Below are positions 9,205 through 19,510 of a stretch of DNA of 64,000 bases, piece by piece; the first letter of the stretch is position 1, and each line of letters opens with the position of its first letter. The position numbers and the translations under genes were made by a program. The notes beneath the pieces are model-generated. The model ran no database searches and was not told where the DNA came from. It saw nothing but the letters and a program-made list of their open reading frames with translations. Source of the stretch: Pseudomonas sp. S09G 359 (GTDB lineage: Bacteria > Pseudomonadota > Gammaproteobacteria > Pseudomonadales > Pseudomonadaceae); contig NZ_CP025263.1 of the NCBI RefSeq assembly GCF_002843605.1, forward strand, positions 2,943,501-3,007,500, given 5' to 3'.

Positions 9205-10455
9205 TTAATCCCAGCTCAGCGCGCCGCCGGTCTGGTATTCGATCACACGGGTTTCGAAGAAGTTTTTCTCTTTCTTCAAGTCCATGATCTCGCTCATCCA
9301 CGGGAACGGGTTAGTCGTCCCTGGGTACTCTTCCTTCAAGCCAATCTGCGACAAACGACGGTTCGCGATGAACTTGAGGTAGTCCTCCATCATCGCCGCA
9401 TTCATGCCGAGAACACCGCGCGGCATGGTATCGCGCGCATATTCAATCTCCAGCTGAGTCCCCTGCAGAATCATCTGGGTCGCTTCTTCCTTCATCTCGG
9501 CATCCCACAAATGTGGGTTTTCGATTTTGATCTGGTTGATCACGTCGATACCGAAGTTCAGGTGCATCGACTCATCGCGCAGGATGTACTGGAACTGCTC
9601 GGCGACGCCGGTCATTTTGTTGCGGCGGCCCATGGAGAGGATCTGGGTGAAGCCGCAGTAGAAGAAGATGCCTTCCAGCACGCAGTAGTAGGCGACCAGG
9701 TTGCGCAGCAGCTCTTTATCAGTCTCGACGGTGCCGGTTTCGAACTTCGGATCGGAGATCGAGCGGGTGTATTTCAGACCCCATGCGGCCTTTTTGGCGA
9801 CCGATGGAATCTCGTGGTACATGTTGAAGATTTCGCCTTCATCCATGGCCAGCGATTCGATGCAGTACTGGTAGGCGTGGGTGTGGATCGCTTCTTCGAA
9901 GGCCTGGCGCAGGATGTACTGGCGGCACTCCGGGTTGGTGATCAGGCGGTACACGGCCAGGACCAGGTTGTTCGCGACCAACGAGTCCGCAGTGGAGAAG
10001 AAGCCCAGGTTACGCATGACGATGCGGCGTTCGTCGTCGGTGAGGCCTTCGGGGTTTTTCCATAGGGCGATGTCGGCGGTCATGTTGACCTCTTGCGGCA
10101 TCCAGTGGTTGGCGCAGCCGTCGAGGTACTTTTGCCAGGCCCAGTCGTACTTGAAGGGCACGAGTTGGTTGAGGTCGGCGCGGCAGTTGATCATGCGCTT
10201 TTCGTCAACGGCGACGCGGGCGGCGGAGCCTTCGAGTTCGGCGAGGCCTTCGGCGACGTCGAGTTTGTCCAGCGCAGCCTTGGCGCGGATGATCGCGGCG
10301 GAGTCGTTGGCGGTCACGTTGCGCGCTTCCAGGGCGGCAGCGGCGCCGGCACCGTCGAGGCGGTCCATGTTGGCTTCGGTAGCGTGGCCGGCGTTGGCGC
10401 CCCTGATCACCGCTGCACCGGTGTCTTCGTTGTCGACTTCATCCCAACTCAGCAT
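9205..10455 (-). CDS. nrdB: Class Ia ribonucleotide reductase, beta subunit
   Basis: A 416-residue R2 subunit that carries the diferric-tyrosyl cofactor and works with NrdA to reduce ribonucleoside diphosphates. The metal-ligand helices are visible: [19 protein letters not shown] (E, H) and [14 protein letters not shown] (E, H). The C-terminus ends in an acidic/hydrophobic tail ([10 protein letters not shown]) suited to docking on NrdA. The ATG at 10455 has AAGGAG 8 nt upstream. nrdA is not next to it: the upstream neighbour is the divergent fae operon. Two NrdR boxes lie 120-170 bp upstream, so repression by NrdR-(d)ATP is expected. Confidence 0.95.
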   Translation of the reverse strand: MLSWDEVDNEDTGAAVIRGANAGHATEANMDRLDGAGAAAALEARNVTANDSAAIIRAKAALDKLDVAEGLAELEGSAARVAVDEKRMINCRADLNQLVPFKYDWAWQKYLDGCANHWMPQEVNMTADIALWKNPEGLTDDERRIVMRNLGFFSTADSLVANNLVLAVYRLITNPECRQYILRQAFEEAIHTHAYQYCIESLAMDEGEIFNMYHEIPSVAKKAAWGLKYTRSISDPKFETGTVETDKELLRNLVAYYCVLEGIFFYCGFTQILSMGRRNKMTGVAEQFQYILRDESMHLNFGIDVINQIKIENPHLWDAEMKEEATQMILQGTQLEIEYARDTMPRGVLGMNAAMMEDYLKFIANRRLSQIGLKEEYPGTTNPFPWMSEIMDLKKEKNFFETRVIEYQTGGALSWD

Positions 10456-10574
10456 TGAAATACTCCTTCCTGGTCTGTTCTGACGGTGTGTGAACCCGTC
10501 CAAAAATATGCGATTTGCAGGCTACTAGGCATTGAAATACTGCGCATAGTGTGGTCGGTAAATACCGATACTGC

Positions 10575-10622
10575 ACACTATGTAGTGGTCTGTTCTGTTT
10601 GTGGGCACACTATATGGTGTGT
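10575..10622. promoter_or_regulatory. Pair of NrdR boxes upstream of nrdB
   Basis: Two near-palindromic 16-mers, ACACTATGTAGTGGTC at 10575 and ACACTATATGGTGTGT at 10607, resemble the NrdR consensus (acaCwAtATaTwGtgt). Their starts are 32 bp apart, three helical turns, the spacing typical of functional NrdR box pairs. A third partial copy (GCATAGTGTGGTC) lies near 10542. The rest of the 323-bp gap between nrdB and fae (10456-10778) shows no further gene. Confidence 0.82.
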
Positions 10623-10778
10623 GATAACGATGGTCAACGCACAAGAAGGGCATCCAGCGTCGCAGGCGCCATGAGCAAAACTCACAGCCCCATGACTTTT
10701 AATGGTTACGGCCCCTTTCACCGCCAGTGCTAAAAATTCGCCAACCAGCTCCCCACAACAACAACGAGCGTTTGCGCA

Positions 10779-11291
10779 ATGAAAACACTGGATCTGTACA
10801 TCGGCGAAGGCTTCGAAGGCCCGGGCGTCAACGCGGCCCATATCAACATCCTGATCGGCCCGCGCAATGGCCCGGCCGGGCAGGCATTCGCCAACAGCCT
10901 GGCCTCCCCAAGCCAGGGCCATTGCCCGTTCATGGTGATTGCCCAGCCGAATATCCCGGTCAAACCCATGACCCTCTACGTGAACAAGGCGGCCATCGGC
11001 AGCGACCTGCACGGCAACGCCACCTGGGGCGCCTCCCAGGCCGGCATCGCCAAGGCCGTGCTCGAAGCGCTGCTGGACGGCACCCTGCCGCCGGAAGCCG
11101 AAGACGAGTGGGCCATCGTCACCGCCAACTGGGTCAACCCGGCCTGCGATGACCTCGACGCCGTGTACCTCAACAACTACAACGCCTGCCGCACCGCGAT
11201 CCGCGCCGCCCTGACCGGCACGCCGTACACCACGCAACTGGCGGATGTGGTCAACCACATCAGCAACCCTTTCTACACGCCAAAGGCCTGA
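10779..11291 (+). CDS. fae: Formaldehyde-activating enzyme (Fae) homologue
   Basis: A 170-residue cytosolic protein of the Fae family. In methylotrophs Fae condenses formaldehyde with tetrahydromethanopterin. Family features visible: IGEGFEGPGVNAAHINILIGPRNGP with the conserved catalytic-position His (residue 21), AFANSLASPSQGH, MVIAQPNIPVKPMTLYV, and a C-terminal NYNACRTAIRAAL. It is the first gene of an operon: the AKR gene begins 10 bp after its stop. Pseudomonads are not known to make tetrahydromethanopterin, so the cofactor or substrate here may differ. Confidence 0.85.
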   Translation: MKTLDLYIGEGFEGPGVNAAHINILIGPRNGPAGQAFANSLASPSQGHCPFMVIAQPNIPVKPMTLYVNKAAIGSDLHGNATWGASQAGIAKAVLEALLDGTLPPEAEDEWAIVTANWVNPACDDLDAVYLNNYNACRTAIRAALTGTPYTTQLADVVNHISNPFYTPKA

Positions 11292-11301
11292 GGGCATCCC
11301 C

Positions 11302-12336
11302 ATGCAATACACACGATTGGGCAACTCCGGCCTGCAAGTCTCGCGCCTGTGCCTGGGCACCATGAACATGGGCACCCCGGACTGGAAACCGTGGATCTTC
11401 GACGAAAAGCAAAGCGAGCCTATCGTTGCCCACGCCCTGGACAACGGCGTCAACTTTATCGACCTGGCCGACTTCTACTCCGCAGGCGTCGGCGAAGAAG
11501 TGGTCGGGCGCATCCTCAAGCGCGTGGCGCGGCGTGAAGACATTGTGGTCACCACCAAGGTCGGCTACGGCACCCGCAGCGGTATCAACGCCAGCGGCCA
11601 TTCGCGCAAGCACATCCTCGACAGCATCGACGCCTCCCTGAGCCGCCTGGGGATGGATTACGTCGACGTGTTCATGCTGCATTACTTCGATGTGAACACC
11701 CCGGTCGAAGAAACCATGAGCGCGATGAACGACATCGTGCGTTCCGGCAAGGCGCGCTACATCGGCGTGTCGACCATGCTCACCGGCCAGTTGGCCAGGA
11801 TCCTCATGGCCTGCGAGCGCAATGGCTGGGTCAAGCCGATCAATATGCAGCTGCAACTGAACTGCGCCTACCGCGAAGAAGAGCGCGAGATGATCCCGTT
11901 CTGCCGCGACCAGGGCCTCGGCGTCTCGGTGTTCAGCCCGCTGGCGCGGGGTTTGCTCACCGGCGAAGTGCAGTCGACGCGCAACCAGACCGACTTCTTT
12001 ACCCAGCAGATGTACAGCGACCGGGCTTCGTTCGATATTGCCCATTCGGTACAGCGCGTGGCGCGGGCCCGTGGCGTGTCCAACGCGCAGATCGCCCAGG
12101 CCTGGGTCGCCAACCACCCCGGCGTCGACGTGATGCTGGTGGGCGCCGACACCACCGCGCAATTTGACAGCGCGCTGGCGGCCCTCGACACCCATCTCGA
12201 CGCCGAAGAGCTGCACGAACTGGAACGCAACTACACGCCGTGCGACGTGATCAACGACTACACCGCCGGCAAGCGCATCCTGCGTGAGGCCCGCCCGGGC
12301 CAGGACCGTTTCACCTTGACCGAGGCCGTGGCATGA
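11302..12336 (+). CDS. Aldo/keto reductase
   Basis: A 344-residue cytosolic (beta/alpha)8 NAD(P)H-dependent oxidoreductase. It begins MQYTRLGNSGLQVSRLCLGTM, has the FIDLADFYSAG segment with the catalytic Asp/Tyr pair, TTKVGYG with the Lys, and DVFMLHYFD with the His. It is the YajO/MocA-like type of AKR. Stop and start overlap by 4 bp (ATGA) with the following aldehyde dehydrogenase gene, so translation is probably coupled. Substrate unknown; with Fae and the dehydrogenase it suggests a small aldehyde/sugar-aldehyde pathway. Confidence 0.9.
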   Translation: MQYTRLGNSGLQVSRLCLGTMNMGTPDWKPWIFDEKQSEPIVAHALDNGVNFIDLADFYSAGVGEEVVGRILKRVARREDIVVTTKVGYGTRSGINASGHSRKHILDSIDASLSRLGMDYVDVFMLHYFDVNTPVEETMSAMNDIVRSGKARYIGVSTMLTGQLARILMACERNGWVKPINMQLQLNCAYREEEREMIPFCRDQGLGVSVFSPLARGLLTGEVQSTRNQTDFFTQQMYSDRASFDIAHSVQRVARARGVSNAQIAQAWVANHPGVDVMLVGADTTAQFDSALAALDTHLDAEELHELERNYTPCDVINDYTAGKRILREARPGQDRFTLTEAVA

Positions 12337-13766
12337 ACGCGCTGATCCGTACTGGCAACTACATCGATGGTCAATGGACCAGCGGTGGGCCGACCTACCC
12401 GGTGTACAACCCGGCCAATGGCGCGCTGATCGTTGAGGTGCAGCGCGCCGCTGCCGAAGCGACCCAGCAGGCCATCGACGCCGCCAACCGGGCCTTGCCA
12501 GCCTGGCGCAAACTCACCGCCAAGGAACGCAGCCAGCGCCTCAAGCGCTGGAGCGAGCTGATGCTCAGTCACCAGCAGGACCTGGCCCAATTGCTCAGCC
12601 TGGAGCAGGGCAAACCCCTGGCCGAAGCCATGGGCGAAGTGGTCTACGCCGCAAGCTTTCTGGAGTGGTTCGCAGAAGAAGCCAAACGCGCCTATGGCGA
12701 CGTGATCCCCAGCCACAAGGCCGATGCGCGCGTCATCGTGGTCAAGGAAGCGATTGGCGTGGTCGCCGCCATCACGCCGTGGAATTTCCCGCTGGCCATG
12801 GTCACCCGCAAGGTCGGCCCGGCCCTGGCGGCGGGCTGCACCATGATCCTCAAACCTTCGGAAGAAACCCCGCTGTCGGCCTTTGCCCTGGCGGTGCTGG
12901 CCGAGCAGGCCGGCATTCCTGCCGGCGTGTTCAATATCGTCTCCGGTGACGCCGTGGCCATCGGCGGCGCGCTGCAAGCCTCCAGTGTGGTGCGCAAGCT
13001 GTCGTTTACCGGCTCCACGCGCACCGGCAAGCTGCTGATGCGCCAGGCGGCGGACACGCTGAAAAAAGTCTCCCTGGAACTGGGCGGCAATGCGCCGTTC
13101 ATTGTGTTCGACGACGCCGACCTCGACGCGGCCGTCAAAGGTGCCATGGCCTCCAAGTTCCGCAACACCGGGCAGACCTGCGTGTGCGTCAACCGTTTCT
13201 ATATTCAGGACGGCGTGTACGAGGCGTTCACCCGTAAGCTGGCCGAAGCGGTCAGCGCCATGCGCGTCGGCAGCGCGTTGCACGGCGACACCGAACAAGG
13301 CCCGCTGATCAACGCCGCCGCGCTGGCCAAGGTCGAAGCCCACGTCGGCGACGCCTTGGAGAAGGGCGCCAAGCTGCTGTGCGGCGGTCGTCGCCACGCG
13401 CTCGGCGGCACCTTCTTTGAACCAACCATCCTCACCGAAGCCAATGGCGACATGCTCATCGCGCAGGAAGAAACCTTCGGCCCGGTGGCCGCCTGTTTCC
13501 GCTTCAGCGATGAAGCCGAAGTGCTGCAACGCGCCAATGACACCCCGTTCGGCCTGTCCGCCTACTTCTACAGTCGCGATATCGGCCGTGTGTGGCGCAT
13601 GGCCGAAGGGTTGGAGGCGGGCATGGTCGGTATTAATGAAGGGATCATCTCCACCGAAGTCGCGCCCTTTGGCGGCATCAAGGAGTCGGGCCTGGGCCGT
13701 GAAGGTTCCAAGTACGGCCTGGAGGATTACCTGGAGATCAAGTACCTGTTGATGGGTGGGCTGTAA
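12333..13766 (+). CDS. NAD(P)-dependent aldehyde dehydrogenase, succinate-semialdehyde dehydrogenase-like
   Basis: A 477-residue aldehyde dehydrogenase. Key motifs: ITPWNFPLAMVTRK (cofactor-binding Asn/Lys), FTGSTRTGKLL, SLELGGNAPFIVFDDAD (general-base Glu), FRNTGQTCVCVNR with the catalytic Cys, and EETFGPVAACF. The TCVCVNR sequence and overall pattern fit the GabD subgroup, but the operon with Fae and an aldo/keto reductase makes a different semialdehyde possible. Its last 29 bp overlap the 3' end of the LysR gene on the opposite strand. Confidence 0.92.
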   Translation: MNALIRTGNYIDGQWTSGGPTYPVYNPANGALIVEVQRAAAEATQQAIDAANRALPAWRKLTAKERSQRLKRWSELMLSHQQDLAQLLSLEQGKPLAEAMGEVVYAASFLEWFAEEAKRAYGDVIPSHKADARVIVVKEAIGVVAAITPWNFPLAMVTRKVGPALAAGCTMILKPSEETPLSAFALAVLAEQAGIPAGVFNIVSGDAVAIGGALQASSVVRKLSFTGSTRTGKLLMRQAADTLKKVSLELGGNAPFIVFDDADLDAAVKGAMASKFRNTGQTCVCVNRFYIQDGVYEAFTRKLAEAVSAMRVGSALHGDTEQGPLINAAALAKVEAHVGDALEKGAKLLCGGRRHALGGTFFEPTILTEANGDMLIAQEETFGPVAACFRFSDEAEVLQRANDTPFGLSAYFYSRDIGRVWRMAEGLEAGMVGINEGIISTEVAPFGGIKESGLGREGSKYGLEDYLEIKYLLMGGL

Positions 13767-14631
13767 CCCGTTGGCTCAGCCATTGGGTAAACAGCCGAAC
13801 CTTGGATAAACCCTGTTTGTCCGTCGCCACATCCAGCCAATAGCCATAGGGGCCGATCACTTCCACGGGAGTGATCGGCAGCAGGCTGCCATTGGCCAAC
13901 TCGCGCTCGATCATCTGCCGGTCGATCACGGCCAGCCCACCGCCCGCCAGGGCGGTGTGGATCACCTGGTCGAGGGTGCTGAACTCCAGGCCCTGGTCCG
14001 CTTCAACATCATCCCGACCCATCGCCGCCAACCAGTTTTCCCAAACTTTCAAGCGTTTGCCGTCGTGCAGGATATGCAGCAAGGGGAAGCGCCGCAGATC
14101 CGGCGGTTGGCCGTGCGTGAACAGCTCGGGGCTGGCCACGGCGATGTGGCGTTCCATCACCAGCAACTCACTGCTGCACTGCGCCGCCGGCTCCAGGCCG
14201 AAGCGAATTTGGCAGTCGATTTCCGTGAGGCTCGCGTGGCTGTTCTGGTGGGTGACGCTGAGGTTGATATCCGGGTAGCGCTCACAAAAGTGGCGCAAAT
14301 GCGCGGACAGCCAACGCGTGGCCCAGGTCGGCGGCGCCACGATGCGCAGGCGCTGGCGCAGGTTGGGCACGCGTACGGCGTGCAGGGCCCGCTCGATATG
14401 GTCAAAGGCATCGCTCAGGTGTGGTGAAAGGGCGAAGCCGGCTTCGGTCAGGGACAGGCCTTGCGGGGTGCGGATGAAGAGGGCAACGCCGAGGTAGTCT
14501 TCGAGCTGCTTGATCTGTCGGCTGACGGCGCCTTGGGTGACGTTGAGGGTCACGGCGGCGCGGCTGAAGCTGCGGTGGCGGGCGACTTCTTCGAAGACGC
14601 GGAGCATGTTGAGGGCGGGGAGGTGGCGCAT
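13738..14631 (-). CDS. LysR-family regulator, GcvA type
   Basis: A 297-residue LysR regulator. The HTH (RSFSRAAVTLNVTQGAVSRQIKQLEDYLG) lies at residues 20-48, and the effector domain carries the GcvA-type segments PPTWATRWLSAHLRHF and CQIRFGLEP. ATG at 14631 gives the standard N-terminus (MRHLPALNMLRVFEEVARH). It lies downstream of the porin gene on the same strand, and its 3' end overlaps the end of the aldehyde dehydrogenase gene. It may regulate the fae operon or the porin/ABC operon. Confidence 0.92.
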   Translation of the reverse strand: MRHLPALNMLRVFEEVARHRSFSRAAVTLNVTQGAVSRQIKQLEDYLGVALFIRTPQGLSLTEAGFALSPHLSDAFDHIERALHAVRVPNLRQRLRIVAPPTWATRWLSAHLRHFCERYPDINLSVTHQNSHASLTEIDCQIRFGLEPAAQCSSELLVMERHIAVASPELFTHGQPPDLRRFPLLHILHDGKRLKVWENWLAAMGRDDVEADQGLEFSTLDQVIHTALAGGGLAVIDRQMIERELANGSLLPITPVEVIGPYGYWLDVATDKQGLSKVRLFTQWLSQRVTAHPSTGT

Positions 14632-14672
14632 GGGTGGGTTCCATACTTTATTTTTGTAGGGATTTGCTGGCC

Positions 14673-14739
14673 TCATCGGGGGCAAGCCCCCTCCCACATT
14701 TGATAGGCGGCGCGGTCAAAGTGTGGGAGGGGGCTTGTC
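14673..14739. repeat. Two REP-like elements (family A) in outward orientation
   Basis: ATCGGGGGCAAGCCCCCTCC at 14675 is followed about 27 bp later by GTGTGGGAGGGGGCTTG at 14721. The two elements are inverted with respect to each other but in the opposite order to the other pairs, so they do not form the usual outer-arm stem. Confidence 0.78.
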
Positions 14740-14784
14740 GAATCGTCGCACCGCCCCGATGGCGTCAGTGCAAACGCCGCTAAG

Positions 14785-15954
14785 TTAGAAGTAATACCCA
14801 ATATTCATATACAGCTGATTCTCCCACTGGTTACTCCCCCCAGCCGCCAAGCTCTGGGTATAGCTGCTACCGCCGATATACGGGTCGTTCTTGCCAATCA
14901 ACCACTCCGTGGCGATCCACAATTTGCTCAACGAAAACGACGTACCGAGGATCACCCGCTGCGAAGTCTTGAACTCATCCGCGGATTTATCAAACGCGCT
15001 GTAGTTGGCATACAGCTTCACACCGCTGACCTGGTCCCACAGGTATTTGCCGCCGACGTCGTAGCTCAAGTCCGCGACATACAGGTTGCCACGGCTGGCG
15101 ACGTTGAACGTGCCGTCGTAGCCGCCCAGGGTCACGACTTCGTCGGTGCCGGCGTTGCGCGGTGACATTTGTTGGCGCGCCGCTTGCAATTGCACGCCCC
15201 ACGGGCCGTTTTTGCCCAGATAGTGGATGGCCACCGCGTTGCGCCGGCCGTCGTTGCCGGTGTCTTTGTTTTCCAGGGTGGAGGTGAGGCCGGAAACGCC
15301 CACTTCGGATTTCCAGTCGCCCAGGTCCAAGGCCTTGGCCACACGCAACACCACGGTGTTGCGTTCCTGGTTGTCGCTGCCGTCGGCCACGTAGCTGTCG
15401 GCGCCGGAGACCACGCTGGAGTAGGTCACGCCCTTGCTGGTGCCCTTGCCTTGCCAGGCGGGGCGCAGGTAGTAGCCGGCCTGGAGATTCCAGTCGCCGC
15501 TCTGCTGCACGTATTTGGCGCCGACCTGTTGCACGTCTTCCAGGCCGATCACATTGCCCAGGGTTTCGTAGAAGGTGCTGCCGAAGTACGGCTGCAGGCC
15601 GAACGGCACGGTGTTCAGGCCCACTTGCACCTGCTGCTCGGGGTTGAACTTGTAGCCCACCCAGGCGAATTTGGCGAACTGGATATCGCCGTAATTCTTG
15701 GTGTACTGGTACGGGTAGGAGCGCCCGTAGAAACGGTACTGCGCCTCGCCGATCCAGCTGTCGGAGTTGTACTTGGCGCTGAGGAACACGGTGTCGAGGC
15801 CGAACTTCTGGATATCGCGGTCCGGGTCGTAGTCCCAGCGCGCCCGGATGGCGCCGCCGAGGTCGAGGTTGTCGGTGACTTGTACGGCCATGGCCGGTGC
15901 CGCCAGGGCGCCGAGCACGGGGATGAGGGTGAAGTAGCGCATCGTTGGTCGCAT
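14785..15954 (-). CDS. Outer-membrane porin
   Basis: A 389-residue outer-membrane beta-barrel. It has a Sec signal peptide (MRPTMRYFTLIPVLGALAAP, cleavage after AMA near residue 23), alternating amphipathic strands rich in Tyr and Gly, and the C-terminal strand ending in MNIGYYF, whose last aromatic residue is the BAM recognition signal. It lies 83 bp downstream of a peptide-type ABC transporter operon and probably supplies the same solute across the outer membrane. Confidence 0.87.
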   Translation of the reverse strand: MRPTMRYFTLIPVLGALAAPAMAVQVTDNLDLGGAIRARWDYDPDRDIQKFGLDTVFLSAKYNSDSWIGEAQYRFYGRSYPYQYTKNYGDIQFAKFAWVGYKFNPEQQVQVGLNTVPFGLQPYFGSTFYETLGNVIGLEDVQQVGAKYVQQSGDWNLQAGYYLRPAWQGKGTSKGVTYSSVVSGADSYVADGSDNQERNTVVLRVAKALDLGDWKSEVGVSGLTSTLENKDTGNDGRRNAVAIHYLGKNGPWGVQLQAARQQMSPRNAGTDEVVTLGGYDGTFNVASRGNLYVADLSYDVGGKYLWDQVSGVKLYANYSAFDKSADEFKTSQRVILGTSFSLSKLWIATEWLIGKNDPYIGGSSYTQSLAAGGSNQWENQLYMNIGYYF

Positions 15955-16037
15955 GGTTTTACTCTCTTTTTAGTTTTTTTAGGCAACAGCAGCCCGTTGC
16001 CGCAGCGAATGCTGCGACGCGGGGTAAAGGTTCGAAC

Positions 16038-17680
<1,643 letters not shown>

Positions 17681-17684
<4 letters not shown>

Positions 17685-18517
17685 CTCCTTGCGCCTTGCT
17701 GCGCGTGTTCATCCAGCCCGTCGGCGAGCAGGCTCAGGCCGAGCATCAGGGTGGAAATGGCGATGCACGGGAAAATGACCAGGTGCGGGAAAGTAATCGC
17801 CATGGCGCGGCCGTCGTTGATCATGCCGCCCCAGTCCGGGGTCGGTGGCGGCAGGCCGAGGCCGAGGAAGCCGAGGGCGCCGATCATGATCGCGGTGTAG
17901 CCGATGCGCAGGCAGAAATCGACGATCAGCGGCCCGCCGCAATTGGGCAGGATTTCCACCAGCATGATGCGCAGCGCGCCTTCGCCCTGGGTGACGGCGC
18001 TGAGCACGTAGTCGCGCGAGCGGATATCGATGGTCAGCGCGCGCATGATGCGGAAGATCGCCGGGGCACTGGTGAACGTCACCGCAATCAGGATATTCAG
18101 CGCCGAGGCGCCGAGGGCGATGATGATCACGATGTACAGCACCAGCACCGGGAACGACAGCACGGTGTCCGCCAGGTAGGACAGCGCCGCATCCACCCAG
18201 CCGCCGAAGTAACCGGCGCAGAGGCCCATGGCGATGCCCACGGCAAACGCCGTGAGGGTCGCGAGCACCGACCAGAACAGCACGGTGCGTGTGCCCCAGA
18301 TCAGCCGCGAAAGAATGTCGCGGCCAATCATGTCGGTGCCCAGCAGGAAGCTCGCGCCGTCATCGCCGGCGGTCATCGGCGTGAGCAGCGGGGTAAAGCT
18401 TTCCAGCGGGTCATGGGGCGCCAGCCACGGCGCGCACACGGCGATCAGCAGCCAGCCGCCAACCAGCAACAGGCCGAGCAGGGCCAACGGGTGCTTGAAG
18501 GATTTGAGCAGGTTCAT
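17681..18517 (-). CDS. Peptide-type ABC transporter permease (DppC/OppC-like)
   Basis: A 278-residue inner-membrane permease with the usual N-terminal single helix, a periplasmic stretch containing FLLGTDMIGRDILSRLIWGTR (the family DxxGRDxxSR motif), then five further helices. The EAA-type cytoplasmic loop reads SRDYVLSAVTQGEGALRIMLVEILPN. Overlaps neighbouring permease and ATPase genes by 4 bp each. Works as the second half of the heterodimeric channel. Confidence 0.93.
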
Positions 18518-19467
18518 TGGCGGCCTCCGCCGAGACTGCGCAGGGTGATGCGCGGGTTGAGCCAGGTGTAGGCCAGGTCTGAGAAGATCTTGCTGACGCC
18601 CACCACCACGCCGCTGATCATCGCGCAGGCTTCGATCAGGTAGACGTCATGGTTGAGCGACGCGGTATAGAGCATCGAGCCGAAGCCCTTGTAGGCGAAA
18701 AACACCTCGACCACGATCACGTTCGACAGCAGCCAGGGGATGTACAGCATGATCACCGTGACCGGCGCGATCAGCACGTTGCGCAGGGCATGGCGCAGCA
18801 CGATGCGCGTGGTCGAGGCGCCCTTGAGCCGGGCGGTGCGGATGTACGGTGCCTGCATCACTTCGACCATGGACGCGCGGGTGATGCGCGCCAGGTAGCC
18901 GATGCCGAACAGGCACAGCACCATCAGCGGCAGCACCAGTTGTACCGCGCTGAAACCGTCGCTCATGCTGCTCACGCCGGGCAGCCAGTTGAGCCAGAAC
19001 ACAAAGATCGCCGAGACAAATACTGCGCTGGCGAAGTCCGGGATCGAGGTGGTGACGATCGACAGGAACGACACCAGCCGGTCGACCGGCGAGCCCTGGC
19101 GAATCCCGGCGAGAATGCCCAACGTCAGCGCTACCGGGACCATCACCAGCAAGGCCAGGCCGGCCAGGGTCAGGGTTTGCCAGAGGTTGGGCAGCAACAG
19201 CTTGAGCACCGGCTCACGGAAGTAGACCGAGGTGCCCCAGTCGCCGCTGACAAAGTCCTTGAGCCACACCAGGTAGCGCCACACGAACGGTTGGTTGTAG
19301 CCGTGTTCCAGCAACCACGCCGCGCGCTGGTCGGCGGCGGAGTAGGGGCCGAGGACGTTGATTGCGACGTCCTCGATGTTCAGTTCCAGGGCCAGGAACA
19401 CAATCAGCGACACCGACAGCAGGGTCGCCAACAGCATCAGCAATTTTCGCGATAGAAAATGAACCAT
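18514..19467 (-). CDS. Peptide-type ABC transporter permease (DppB/OppB-like)
   Basis: A 317-residue inner-membrane permease with the six-helix DppB fold. The EAA loop reads ITRASMVEVMQAPYIRTARLKG and the C-terminal segment (VEVFFAYKGFGSMLYTASLNHD) is typical. Starts are possible at 19476 and 19467; GGAG is only 1 nt from the first ATG but 10 nt from the second, so the second (MVHFLSRKLL) is used. The family glycine just before the last helices is kept. Lies 43 bp downstream of the binding-protein gene. Confidence 0.92.
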   Translation of the reverse strand: MVHFLSRKLLMLLATLLSVSLIVFLALELNIEDVAINVLGPYSAADQRAAWLLEHGYNQPFVWRYLVWLKDFVSGDWGTSVYFREPVLKLLLPNLWQTLTLAGLALLVMVPVALTLGILAGIRQGSPVDRLVSFLSIVTTSIPDFASAVFVSAIFVFWLNWLPGVSSMSDGFSAVQLVLPLMVLCLFGIGYLARITRASMVEVMQAPYIRTARLKGASTTRIVLRHALRNVLIAPVTVIMLYIPWLLSNVIVVEVFFAYKGFGSMLYTASLNHDVYLIEACAMISGVVVGVSKIFSDLAYTWLNPRITLRSLGGGRQ

Positions 19468-19510
19468 CAGGTGCATGCTCCGACAGGGAAGGGGGTGTAG
19501 CGTCTGGGAA

